From NCBI RefSeq assembly GCF_001543895.1, contig NZ_JYIJ01000016.1, forward strand, positions 124,001-188,000: a stretch of DNA of 64,000 bases, in the 5' to 3' direction. Below, piece by piece: positions 57,140-64,000 of the stretch (position 1 is the stretch's first letter; every line of letters begins with the position of its first letter). This stretch comes from Carbonactinospora thermoautotrophica (GTDB lineage Bacteria > Actinomycetota > Actinomycetes > Streptomycetales > Carbonactinosporaceae). The notes under the pieces were generated by a model, which was given only the letters and a program-made list of their open reading frames with translations, was not told the DNA's origin and did no database searches. A program made the position numbers and the translations under genes.

Positions 57140-57715
57140 TCAGCGGCTTGGGATGTCTCCTTCGTGGACCGGCAGCGTCGTGGGGCTGACGCTGGGCTGC
57201 GGGACCGCGCGCTGGAGCTGCTCGGCGCCCTGCCGGGCCTGGCGGCAGGCGTCGCCGAGCTGGCGCAGCAGCCGCAGCATGTCCTGGCTGAGCACCCGCT
57301 CGGTGTGCTGGGTGAACTGCTGGTGGGCGGCCAGGCACTGGTCGAGCGCGGTCGCCACCCGGGCCACCTCGCGGGCGAGCTGGGCGGTGGCCACGGCCTG
57401 GGGACGGCTCTGCTGCCCCGGCTGTTCCTCGGCCAGGTTACGGATGCGCTCCTGCGCCTGTGCGAGCTGGATGCGGGCGGCGGTGAGCTGGTTCCTCGTG
57501 TCGGCCAACTCCTGGCCGAGGATGTCCCGCTCGCTCTCGGCCCAGCGCTTCGCCATGTCGGCCTGGTAGGCGTGGGAGCGCGCGGCCCCCGCGGAGTAGT
57601 ACAGGTAGCCGACCGCCGCCAACGTGCCGAGCAGCACCGCGGTCAGCAGCACGAACGCGACTGGAGCCAGCCAGGTGCCCCGGTCCGTGGAGCCGGTGCG
57701 AGCGGAATCCCTCAT
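57140..57715 (-). CDS. Membrane-anchored coiled-coil protein
   Basis: 191 aa. One transmembrane helix ([25 protein letters not shown], residues about 16-40) followed by an extracytoplasmic or cytoplasmic coiled coil rich in A/Q/E/R and a Ser/Pro-rich tail. ATG at 57715 has GGGAGGG upstream. Conserved position upstream of glyA suggests co-transcription; function unknown. Confidence 0.75.
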   Translation of the reverse strand: MRDSARTGSTDRGTWLAPVAFVLLTAVLLGTLAAVGYLYYSAGAARSHAYQADMAKRWAESERDILGQELADTRNQLTAARIQLAQAQERIRNLAEEQPGQQSRPQAVATAQLAREVARVATALDQCLAAHQQFTQHTERVLSQDMLRLLRQLGDACRQARQGAEQLQRAVPQPSVSPTTLPVHEGDIPSR

Positions 57716-57896
57716 ATGACCCTCCCATTCCACCGGCTGACGCGGGTCAGGTGACCACAGGGAGGACCGCACCCAGGACCTCGACGGCAGCGCAGCGCGT
57801 GACACGAGAGGCAGGGCAACAGCCGGTTGGTGACGCCGTTGGATAACGCCGACTAGGTACCCGGCAGAGAAGGATAAAAACGACTTCTCGCACCGA

Positions 57897-58547
57897 TCAG
57901 GAGGTCATCCGCTCCAGATCGGGAACCACCTCGCGCAACTGCTCGAACGACAGGGCGCCCTCGCGCAGCAGACGGGGGGTGGGGCCGGTCACGTCGACGA
58001 TCGACGAGGGGGTGCGGGAGGCGCACGGGCCGCCGTCCAGGTACACGGCGACCGAATCCCCCAACTGGTCCTCGGCCTCCTCGGCAGTGGTCGCGGGCGG
58101 CTGTCCGGACTTGTTGGCGCTGGAGACGGCCATCGGGCCTACCTCGGTCAGCAGCTCGATCGCGACCGGGTGCAGCGGCATGCGGACGGCGACCGTGCCC
58201 TTGGTCTCGCCGAGGTCCCAGTCCAGGGTGGGCTGGTGCAGGGCGACGATCGTGAGCGCGCCTGGCCAGAACGCCTCGATCAGGTCGTGGCCGGCCTCGC
58301 CGAGCATCATGACCAAGCCGTCCAGGGCGCGCGGAGAACCGACCAGGACGGGTACGGGCATGTCCCGGCCGCGGCCCTTGGCCGCGAGCAGGTCCTCCAC
58401 AGCCAGCGGGGAGAAGGCGTCGGCGCCGATCCCGTACACGGTGTCGGTCGGCAACACGACCAACTCGCCGCGGCGCACCGCGGCCGCCGCCTCCTGCAGC
58501 CCCCGCTCGCGCTCGATCGGGTCGGCGCAGTCGTACCGGCGGCTCAT
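57897..58547 (-). CDS. tsaC: L-threonylcarbamoyladenylate synthase (TsaC/Sua5)
   Basis: Makes threonylcarbamoyl-AMP for the t6A modification of ANN-decoding tRNAs. 216 aa. GELVVLPTDTVYGIGADAF, LLAAKGRGRDMPVPVLV, WPGALTIV and GPMAVSSANKSGQPPATTAEEA are the YrdC-domain motifs. No Sua5 C-terminal extension, so the short TsaC form. ATG with AAGGGAG; follows prmC by 13 nt. Confidence 0.94.
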   Translation of the reverse strand: MSRRYDCADPIERERGLQEAAAAVRRGELVVLPTDTVYGIGADAFSPLAVEDLLAAKGRGRDMPVPVLVGSPRALDGLVMMLGEAGHDLIEAFWPGALTIVALHQPTLDWDLGETKGTVAVRMPLHPVAIELLTEVGPMAVSSANKSGQPPATTAEEAEDQLGDSVAVYLDGGPCASRTPSSIVDVTGPTPRLLREGALSFEQLREVVPDLERMTS

Positions 58548-58560
58548 GCTGAGTCTCCCT

Positions 58561-59424
58561 TCAGAGCGGCTCGCTCACCTTGCGGGCGGTCACAAAGCGG
58601 TCTCGATTGTTCAGGTCACGGCGCACCACGGTGTCGGCCCAGCCGTTCGTCTCGGGGAAGATCCGGGGCACCTCCAAGCCCTGCTCGTCGCCGTGCTCGA
58701 CGACGACCCAGCCGCCGTCCCGCAGCAGCCGGAAGGCGGTCCGCTCGATCGCGCGGATCACGTCCAGGCCGTCCGGGCCACCCCAAAGCGCCAGATCCGG
58801 ATCATAGTCGCGCGCCTCGGGCGCCACCCGGTCGTAGTCGGAGACGGGGATGTACGGCGGGTTGCTGACCACCAGATCCACCCTGCCGTTCAACTCCGGG
58901 CAGGCGACGGTGACGTCGGCCTGGTGCAGGGTCACGCGCTGTCCCTCAGGCATGCGCTCGATGTTGCGCTTGGCCCAGGCGAGCGCGTTCTCATCCAGGT
59001 CCACGGCGTGCACCCGGGAGCGCGGGACCTCCTGGGCGATCGACAGGGCGATCGCGGCCGAGCCGGTGCACAGGTCCACGACGAGCGGCTCGGCCACATC
59101 CATCTCGCGCAGCTTGTCGATGGCCCAGCCGGCGACGACCTCGGTCTCCGGACGGGGGACGAACACGCCGGGGCCGACCAGCAGCTCGAGGAACCGAAAG
59201 TACGCCCGGCCGGTGATGTGCTGCAGCGGCTCGCGGGCGGCCCGGCGGTTGACCGCTTCCCAGAACCGCGCGTCGAACTCGGCATCCGGCACCGTGTGCA
59301 GCTCGCCCCGCTTGACCCCGTGCACCCACGCGGCCAGCTCCTCCGCGTCGTGCCGGGGCGAGGGCACACCGGCCTCGGCCAACCGCAAGGTGGCCCGCCC
59401 AACCTCACGGAGCAGCAGGTTCAT
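58561..59424 (-). CDS. prmC: Release factor glutamine methyltransferase
   Basis: N5-methylates the GGQ glutamine of peptide release factors. About 287 aa. N-terminal helical domain, EPLQHITGRAYFRFLELLVGPGVFVPRPETE, SAM loop VVDLCTGSAAIALSIA and catalytic DLVVSNPPYIP (NPPY). ATG at 59424; an in-frame GTG at 59448 overlaps the prfA stop. Located directly downstream of its substrate gene prfA. Confidence 0.95.
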   Translation of the reverse strand: MNLLLREVGRATLRLAEAGVPSPRHDAEELAAWVHGVKRGELHTVPDAEFDARFWEAVNRRAAREPLQHITGRAYFRFLELLVGPGVFVPRPETEVVAGWAIDKLREMDVAEPLVVDLCTGSAAIALSIAQEVPRSRVHAVDLDENALAWAKRNIERMPEGQRVTLHQADVTVACPELNGRVDLVVSNPPYIPVSDYDRVAPEARDYDPDLALWGGPDGLDVIRAIERTAFRLLRDGGWVVVEHGDEQGLEVPRIFPETNGWADTVVRRDLNNRDRFVTARKVSEPL

Positions 59425-59434
59425 CGCCTCACGA

Positions 59435-60505
59435 TCACTCCTGACCACCCAGCCTGGCCGCCATGTCGGCGTCGATGCACGCCTGGATCACCGCGCCGAG
59501 GTCGCCGTCCAGGACCTGGTCCAGGTTGTACGCCTTGTACCCGACCCGGTGGTCGGAGATCCGGTTCTCCGGGAAGTTGTACGTCCGAATCCGCTCGGAC
59601 CGGTCCACGGTCCGCACCTGGCTGCGCCGGGCGTCCGCGGCCTCCTTCTCGGCCTGCTCCTGGGCCATGGCGAGCAGCCGGGCGCGGAGCATGCGCATGG
59701 CCTGCTCGCGGTTCTGCAGCTGGCTGCGCTCGTTCTGGCAGGAGACGACGATGCCGGTCGGCAGGTGCGTGATGCGGACCGCCGAGTCGGTGGTGTTGAC
59801 GCTCTGGCCACCGGGGCCGGACGAGCGGAACACGTCGATGCGCAGGTCGTTCGGGTCGATCTCGACCTCGGTCTCCTCGGCCTCGGGCAACACGAGGACA
59901 CCCGCGGCCGAGGTGTGGATGCGGCCCTGGGACTCGGTGACCGGGACGCGCTGGACCCGGTGCACGCCGCCCTCGTACTTGAGCTTCGCCCACACGCCCT
60001 CGCCCGGGGCCGGGGTGCCGCGGGACTTGACCGCGACCGACACGTCCTTGTACCCGCCGAGGTCGGACTCGGTGGCGCTGATGATCTCGGTCTTCCACCC
60101 CTGCCGCTCGGCGTACCGCAGGTACATGCGCAGCAGGTCGCCGGCGAACAACGCGGACTCCTCCCCGCCCTCGCCGGCCTTGATCTCCAGGATCACGTCC
60201 TTGTCGTCGTTGGGGTCGCGCGGCACGAGCAGCCGGCGCAGCCGCTCCTCCAGCTCCTCGCGCTGCCGGGTCAGCGTCGTGACCTCCTCCGCGAAGGACG
60301 GATCCTCGGCCGCCAGCTCCCGGGCCGTCGCGATGTCGTCGCCGACCTTGCGGTACTGGCGGTAGGTGTCGACGACCGGCGTGAGCTCGGCGTAGCGCCT
60401 GCCGAGCTTGCGGGCCTGCGCGGGGTCGGCGTGGACCGCGGGGTCCGCGAGCTTGCGCTCCAGCTCGGCGTGCTCCGCCAGCAACTCGTCGATCGTCTCG
60501 AACAC
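59435..60505 (-). CDS. prfA: Peptide chain release factor 1
   Basis: Terminates translation at UAA/UAG. 356 aa. Anticodon-like P-x-T motif present as PVT in [18 protein letters not shown] loop [17 protein letters not shown], and RF1-specific [21 protein letters not shown] at 60505 is chosen because AGGGAG precedes it; the 46-codon longer frame is Arg/Pro-rich and unconserved. 204 nt downstream of rpmE. Confidence 0.97.
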   Translation of the reverse strand: MFETIDELLAEHAELERKLADPAVHADPAQARKLGRRYAELTPVVDTYRQYRKVGDDIATARELAAEDPSFAEEVTTLTRQREELEERLRRLLVPRDPNDDKDVILEIKAGEGGEESALFAGDLLRMYLRYAERQGWKTEIISATESDLGGYKDVSVAVKSRGTPAPGEGVWAKLKYEGGVHRVQRVPVTESQGRIHTSAAGVLVLPEAEETEVEIDPNDLRIDVFRSSGPGGQSVNTTDSAVRITHLPTGIVVSCQNERSQLQNREQAMRMLRARLLAMAQEQAEKEAADARRSQVRTVDRSERIRTYNFPENRISDHRVGYKAYNLDQVLDGDLGAVIQACIDADMAARLGGQE

Positions 60506-60657
60506 GGGTGGCTCCCTGAAATACCTGACAGCGCAGTTATACGGCATCTGACCGCTCGCTTGGCCCGCGCGCGGCTTTGTCTTCGCGGGCCTTCGCCGGC
60601 CTGTCCCTCCGCCGAAGGACGGGGCGTGACTCGCCAGCCGCACCGGGCAAGCAAACA

Positions 60658-60699
60658 GCGCCGGCCGCCGGGCCTCCGGAAGAGCCCGACAACCGGCGC
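60658..60699. terminator. Nested hairpin after rpmE
   Basis: Outer GCGCCGG/CCGGCGC and inner CGGGC/GCCCG arms, beginning 11 nt beyond the rpmE stop on the minus strand. Confidence 0.55.
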
Positions 60700-60709
60700 C
60701 GCACGCGAG

Positions 60710-60934
60710 CTACTTCTTGCCGGCCGTCGCCTTCTTGGCGTAGCGCTGCTCGAACCGGGCCACGCGGCCACCGGTGTCGAGGATCTTCTGCTTGCCCGTG
60801 TAGAACGGGTGGCACTGCGAGCACACGTCCGCGTGGATGACGCCGTTCTTGGCGGTGCTGCGGGTCGTGAAGGTGTTGCCGCAGGTGCAGGTGACCGTGG
60901 TCACCACGTAGTCCGGGTGGATGTCGGGCTTCAA
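60710..60934 (-). CDS. rpmE: 50S ribosomal protein L31, zinc-binding type
   Basis: 74 aa. [21 protein letters not shown] and [25 protein letters not shown] give the C-x-C...C-x-x-C zinc site of the C+ paralogue. TTG at 60934 with GAGGAG is the only start that gives the normal N-terminus. The usual upstream rho gene is absent; accessory genes lie there instead. Confidence 0.95.
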   Translation of the reverse strand: MKPDIHPDYVVTTVTCTCGNTFTTRSTAKNGVIHADVCSQCHPFYTGKQKILDTGGRVARFEQRYAKKATAGKK

Positions 60935-61096
60935 CGGGATCTCCTCGTACTCAGATCTCGGCCGCCGGGTCGCCATGGCGTTCACCGCCAGGCGTGAACC
61001 GGAACCGACGTATCAGTGTGCCAGGACCGGCACGTGCTGCCCAAACGCGGGGACGGGCCGGGAAATTCCCGGCTCGCCCGTCCGGGCGCGCGACGG

Positions 61097-61294
61097 TCAG
61101 TCCAGGTCGAAGGCCCCGGCCTTGACAGCTTGGAGGAAGCCCGCCCACGCCTCACGGTCGAACAGCAGCACCGGGCCGGTGGGGTTCTTGCTGTCCCGGG
61201 TGGCGACGCGATCCTGCACGAAGGCGACCTCGACGCAATTGGTCTCGGTCCCGCTCCGGCTGGACTTACGCCACTGGGCACGGGACAGATCCAT
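61097..61294 (-). CDS. DUF397 domain protein
   Basis: 65 aa. QWRKSSRSGTETNCVEVAFVQDRVATRDSKNP and FDREAWAGFLQAVKAGAFD are the DUF397 hallmarks. Such proteins are encoded next to Scr1-type XRE regulators; several pairs behave like antitoxin/toxin or developmental switches (Scr1/Scr2, BldB partners). Directly after the regulator, 7 nt apart. Confidence 0.92.
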   Translation of the reverse strand: MDLSRAQWRKSSRSGTETNCVEVAFVQDRVATRDSKNPTGPVLLFDREAWAGFLQAVKAGAFDLD

Positions 61295-61301
61295 GCCTGC
61301 C

Positions 61302-62147
61302 TCACCTCTCGTACTCGGCGGCGACCGACGCGATGAACTCCGCCGACGCCGCGGGGTCCAGCGCGACTTCCCGTAGGGTATCGACTGCCTGGAGGTACGG
61401 GTCCACGTCCTCAGGGTCGTCCACGAAGAGGCTGGAACGCGTGTGCTCCATGTGCACGATCGTGCGCGCCTTGGCGAACTCCAGCACCATGAACGACCCG
61501 TTCACGCCCGGGTGGCCGCCGTGGGCGAAGGGGATCACCTGGACGGTGACGTTGCGACGACTCGCGGCCTTGAGGATGTGGCGGAGCTGTTCAGCCATGA
61601 GAGTCCTACTGCCCAACGGGCGGCGCAACGCGGCCTCGTCGATGATCGCTAGCAGCTCCGGCGGTTCGGGCCTGCTCAGGATGGTCTGCCGGCCCATCCG
61701 CATGGCCACCCGCGCCTCGACCTCGTAGGACGGTACGCCGCCGCTCGTCATCAGGGCACGGGTGTACTCCGGGGTCTGCAGCAATCCGGGCACGAGCAAC
61801 ATGTCTACCGAGACGATCCGGGTGGCCTGGGATTCGAACCCGATCAACGCGGTGAGCTGGGGCGGCAGCCCCGGGGACGGTATCTCCCACCAGCCGGGCT
61901 GGTCGGTATCCTTCGCCAGGTTCAGCAACCGATCTCGCTCCGCCCCGGTCACCCCGTAGACCACCAGCAGCGCTGCGACCTCTTCGCTGGTGGCCGCGCG
62001 TTTGCCGTTCTCGATGCGGTTGAGCGTGCTGGTCGACCAACCCAGCCGCTCCGCGACGGCACGGGTGCTGAGACCAGATTTGCTCCGCAGTTCCCGCAAC
62101 TCGGCACCGAGACCACGAGCCCGCACCGTCGTCAAACGCTTCCGCAT
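61302..62147 (-). CDS. XRE-family regulator with DUF5753 (Scr1 type)
   Basis: 281 aa. N-terminal HTH LGAELRELRSKSGLSTRAVAERLGWSTSTLNRIENGKRA, then the DUF5753 sensor (LLVPGLLQTPEYTRALM, RMGRQTILSRPEPPELLAIIDEAALRR, VIPFAHGGHPGVNGSF). ATG at 62147 with GGGAGG. Partner of the DUF397 gene; two GAGATATC boxes lie in the divergent gap upstream. Confidence 0.92.
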   Translation of the reverse strand: MRKRLTTVRARGLGAELRELRSKSGLSTRAVAERLGWSTSTLNRIENGKRAATSEEVAALLVVYGVTGAERDRLLNLAKDTDQPGWWEIPSPGLPPQLTALIGFESQATRIVSVDMLLVPGLLQTPEYTRALMTSGGVPSYEVEARVAMRMGRQTILSRPEPPELLAIIDEAALRRPLGSRTLMAEQLRHILKAASRRNVTVQVIPFAHGGHPGVNGSFMVLEFAKARTIVHMEHTRSSLFVDDPEDVDPYLQAVDTLREVALDPAASAEFIASVAAEYER

Positions 62148-62212
62148 CCCCACCTCCCGTGCTCGACGTCGAGCCTAGATCGTGAACACCCGACGCGGTC
62201 TTGAGATATCGC

Positions 62213-62237
62213 CCGATCAGGTGATTGCAGAGATATC
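62213..62237. promoter_or_regulatory. Paired GAGATATC boxes (candidate XRE operator)
   Basis: GAGATATC occurs at 62213-62220 and 62230-62237, 17 bp start to start, in the 167-bp divergent gap between the XRE regulator and the gene at 62315. Direct repeats at this spacing would suit a dimeric HTH regulator. Confidence 0.4.
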
Positions 62238-62314
62238 TGAGAAACACGACTCTCTCTGATACAGATCATCATCGCCCGAGTTGCGGCTGCCAGATCGCAA
62301 GACAGGAGGTACGC

Positions 62315-62617
62315 ATGCAGCCCCGCGACGAGACCGTCATGCCACCCCTCTGGGACGAGGCGGAGTTCACCACCCTCCTCGCGGACCTGGCCCACGCGTA
62401 CGCCCCGCGCCGGTTCGCGCTGTGCGAGGTCCACGGCGAGCGCGAGGACGGCAGCGTCTTCGGGTGGGGCATGGCGTTCGACGACCGCGCCGTGATCTGG
62501 CGGACGACCGGCGCGGTGGGCACCTTCGAGTCGGCCGAGAGCGCGCTCACGCTGTTCTCCCTGCGCAGGAATCTCCAGCTCGTCTGGATCGACCAGGGAA
62601 GGACGCCCGACGCGTAA
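62315..62617 (+). CDS. Small hypothetical protein next to the XRE/DUF397 pair
   Basis: 100 aa, acidic, no signal or membrane segment. ATG at 62315 follows ACAGGAGGT. FALCEVHGEREDGSVFGWGMAFDDRAVIWRTTGAVGTFESAESAL suggests a small beta-sheet protein; related actinobacterial proteins often neighbour Scr1-type regulators. Function unknown. Confidence 0.75.
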   Translation: MQPRDETVMPPLWDEAEFTTLLADLAHAYAPRRFALCEVHGEREDGSVFGWGMAFDDRAVIWRTTGAVGTFESAESALTLFSLRRNLQLVWIDQGRTPDA

Positions 62618-62623
62618 CGCTTC

Positions 62624-62665
62624 GTCGAGTGTGCGTGTCGTCACGTGACGACACGCACACTCGAC
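62624..62665. terminator. 42-bp perfect palindrome after the 62315 gene
   Basis: Two 21-nt arms meet without a spacer (62624-62644 and 62645-62665), 6 nt past the stop. Likely a terminator insulating the toxin cassette. Its inner 16 bases, GTGTGCGTGTCGTCAC, also occur at 33733-33748. Confidence 0.8.
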
Positions 62666-62714
62666 GGGTGGGGAGCTGGGCGGTACGGGCTCAGAGCGCC
62701 CGGACCGGCACGTC

Positions 62715-62767
62715 GGGAGGTTCACGCCGTCTTGGCACATTTGGCCTAACAGTTGAGGAGAGGAGCG
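62715..62767 (+). repeat. Repeated 5' region of toxin cassette, unit 1
   Basis: From 62715 a 22-nt block (GGGAGGTTCACGCCGTCTTG and the next two bases) is identical to 63810-63831, and the following bases to the start codon remain similar. It probably carries the promoter and ribosome site of each cassette copy. Confidence 0.7.
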
Positions 62768-63190
62768 ATGCGGTTACGCGCGGCGCTGCTCGGCGCCTTG
62801 ATGCTGGTGGCTGCCAACTCGCAGGGCGGATGCGAGGCGTCGGGGGCGAGCGAGGGATGCCGTTCGACACGGGCGGCAGCGGTACAGGTGGTCGCGTTCG
62901 GTCAGAAGGGTGACCAGGCGAGGCCGAAGCGCAAACCGAAGAAGCCACAGCAGGAACGGGTCTGGAACTGCTCCCCCGGTGAGTCGGACGTCTGGCAGGA
63001 CCTCAAGCCCTACAAGCGCGGCTGGAAGACCGACGGCCGAGGGAACTTCTATCAGTGGGACTACCGGCACAACGACATCGAAATGTGGGAGAAGCGAGGT
63101 TCCAGGTTGTATCACGTCGGGTCGGTCGACCCTGAGAACGGCGACCTGTATAAGGGGCCGAAGCACAAGCCGATGAGACTGCCATGGTGA
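62768..63190 (+). CDS. Small exported protein with colicin E3-type ribosomal RNase domain
   Basis: 140 aa. N-terminal hydrophobic signal (ALLGALMLVAANSQGGC) with a possible lipidated Cys22, a K/P/R-rich linker (ARPKRKPKKPQQ) and a C-terminal domain FYQWDYRHNDIEMWEKRGS...HVGSVDPENGDLYKGP that aligns with the colicin E3 cytotoxic domain (YEWDSQHGELEGY...LGSFDPKTGNQLKGP). Asp98, His101 and Glu105 keep the D-x2-H-x3-E spacing of colicin E3 Asp510/His513/Glu517; the Arg545 equivalent is not obvious. ATG with GAGGAGAGGAG. Overlaps the next gene. Probably an exported 16S rRNA nuclease used against competitors. Confidence 0.72.
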   Translation: MRLRAALLGALMLVAANSQGGCEASGASEGCRSTRAAAVQVVAFGQKGDQARPKRKPKKPQQERVWNCSPGESDVWQDLKPYKRGWKTDGRGNFYQWDYRHNDIEMWEKRGSRLYHVGSVDPENGDLYKGPKHKPMRLPW

Positions 63191-63585
63191 AGATCCGTTT
63201 CACTGACACCGAGGGCCGTCGCGTCCGCGACGACGGTCGCCGCGTCATCGTCGTATGGCCGTTCACCGACTTCAACGGCTACCGGCTCCCCCCGCGAAAG
63301 ACCATACGGCTGTGGTGGAAGGCATACATCAGGCGGCCCGTATTCTGGGCGATCTGGTACGTAGCCGAGGCATGGGACCCGCACGGGCCGCGCTACCATC
63401 TCGACAGCCACGGCGTGAGGGACATGCGTGCTGTCCGATCACCGTTCTGGTGGCCGCTGCTGTGGCCACTGGCCGCGCTCGGCCGGTGGGTGCACCGCCA
63501 CTGCCCGGAACGTCCCGACGAACTGGACATGATGCACGCCACCCGGGACGGTGAGGAAGACGACGAAACCGCCCCCGGCCAATGA
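63184..63585 (+). CDS. Partner gene of the RNase toxin (candidate immunity protein)
   Basis: 133 aa. ATG within the end of the toxin gene (7-nt overlap), as expected of coupled toxin-immunity pairs. N-terminus VKIRFTDTEGRRVRDDGRRVIVVWP is beta-strand-like, the middle is very aromatic (VFWAIWYVAEAWDP, SPFWWPLLWPLAALG) and the tail acidic (TRDGEEDDETAPG). No similarity to colicin E3 immunity protein is evident by eye. A copy of its start follows the second toxin copy, so toxin and partner move as a unit. Role inferred from arrangement only. Confidence 0.6.
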   Translation: MVKIRFTDTEGRRVRDDGRRVIVVWPFTDFNGYRLPPRKTIRLWWKAYIRRPVFWAIWYVAEAWDPHGPRYHLDSHGVRDMRAVRSPFWWPLLWPLAALGRWVHRHCPERPDELDMMHATRDGEEDDETAPGQ

Positions 63586-63809
63586 CCGGCTGAGGACGGC
63601 GATCGAGAAACCAAGCGCGCGGATCGGCCCAGCACAGCGACGAGACCGCGAACACGTCCTGCCACCGCAGCGCTCGGACAGCGCCGGCCAGGGTGGCCGA
63701 CGCCCTCCGGCCGAACACAGAATTAGGCATTTCGCCCAGACCGTCCACCGGTTCTCGATCATTTCGGGGTGGAACGCAGTATGGAGCTGCGGCGGTACGA
63801 CCGATCTAC

Positions 63810-63864
63810 GGGAGGTTCACGCCGTCTTGGCGTATTTGGCCAGCCTGACAGTTGCGGGGAGGCG
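63810..63864 (+). repeat. Repeated 5' region of toxin cassette, unit 2
   Basis: Second copy of the promoter-proximal block (see 62715), ending in GGGGAGGCG before the ATG at 63865. The 224 bases before it (63586-63809) contain no gene that I can support. Confidence 0.7.
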
Positions 63865-63966
63865 ATGCGGTCACGCGCGGCGCTGCTCGGCGCGTTGATG
63901 CTGGAACCCAGAAGGGGAAAGCCGTACAAGGGGCCGAAGCACAAGCCGATGGACCTGCCATGGTGA
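63865..63966 (+). pseudogene. Internally deleted copy of the RNase toxin
   Basis: 33 codons: the signal-like start (RSRAALLGALML) is joined in frame to the last residues (YKGPKHKPMDLPW) of the toxin at 62768. About 107 codons, including Asp98/His101/Glu105, are missing, so no nuclease activity is expected. Its overlap with the following partner gene is preserved. Confidence 0.85.
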
Positions 63967-64000
63967 TCATCAGCTTTCGGGACATGGAGGGCCGTCGCGT
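63960..64000 (+). CDS. Second copy of the toxin partner gene (cut by window end)
   Basis: ATG at 63960 overlaps the stop of the deleted toxin as in unit 1. The visible residues V-I-I-S-F-R-D-M-E-G-R-R-V match V-K-I-R-F-T-D-T-E-G-R-R-V of the first partner. Only 13 full codons are in the window. Confidence 0.75.
   Translation, partial: MVIISFRDMEGRR

Overview
This window is a GC-rich actinobacterial chromosome segment with frequent GTG and TTG starts, ATGA/GTGA gene overlaps and strong inverted-repeat terminators. A Scy/FilP coiled-coil pair, a GlgE maltosyl-phosphate pathway, a mycobacterial-type Asp117 MurA, NucS and DUF397/Scr1-type regulators point to a filamentous actinomycete related to Streptomyces or Streptosporangiales. 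I cannot name the genus. As I recall the S. coelicolor map, the core gene order follows a condensed version of SCO5359-SCO5444 (rpmE-prfA-atp-nucS-filP-scy-meaB-icmA-thioredoxin-glgB-treS-glgE-glgP).

Left part (1-12.7 kb): alpha-glucan metabolism. The C-terminal half of glgX converges on glgP. Across an 800-bp control region lies the glgE-treS-mak-glgB operon (trehalose to maltose to maltose-1-phosphate to branched glucan). Next (12.8-18 kb) is a minus-strand sulfonate operon, ssuC-B-A-D-E plus a second flavin reductase. A 28-codon leader peptide of the actinobacterial sulfur-gene type lies upstream of it. Then come a thioredoxin/TPR protein, icmA (isobutyryl-CoA mutase large subunit), a MarR regulator and two small conserved genes.

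Middle (22.7-46.7 kb): acyl-CoA and B12 metabolism is mixed with cell-architecture genes: meaB, thiolase, epimerase, ccr, scy, filP, a transporter, hydrolases, a tandem-fused 3-hydroxyacyl-CoA dehydrogenase, an LLM oxidoreductase, nucS, ecm, a second 3-hydroxybutyryl-CoA dehydrogenase, murA and a PduO cobalamin adenosyltransferase. Thiolase, dehydrogenase, Ccr, epimerase and Ecm are most of the ethylmalonyl-CoA pathway; MeaB and PduO serve its B12 enzymes. About 2.5 kb of foreign-looking DNA (secreted protein, lipoprotein, soluble protein) sits between nucS and ecm. It is bounded by a duplicated nucS 3' end, with 66 bp identical, like an integrated element using the end of nucS as its attachment site.

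Right part (46.7-61 kb): the complete F1Fo ATP synthase operon on the minus strand, preceded by a wecA/tagO-type transferase, glyA, tsaC, prmC, prfA and rpmE. I see no rho next to rpmE. Instead the last 3 kb are accessory: a DUF397/XRE pair and a tandemly repeated cassette. The first unit encodes a small exported-looking protein whose C-terminus matches the colicin E3-type ribosomal RNase domain (Asp-x2-His-x3-Glu spacing kept), overlapping a 133-aa partner gene. The second unit has an internally deleted toxin followed by another partner gene cut by the window edge. This cassette and the nucS-tail island are the most novel parts. I found no tRNA, rRNA, CRISPR array or intact insertion sequence.
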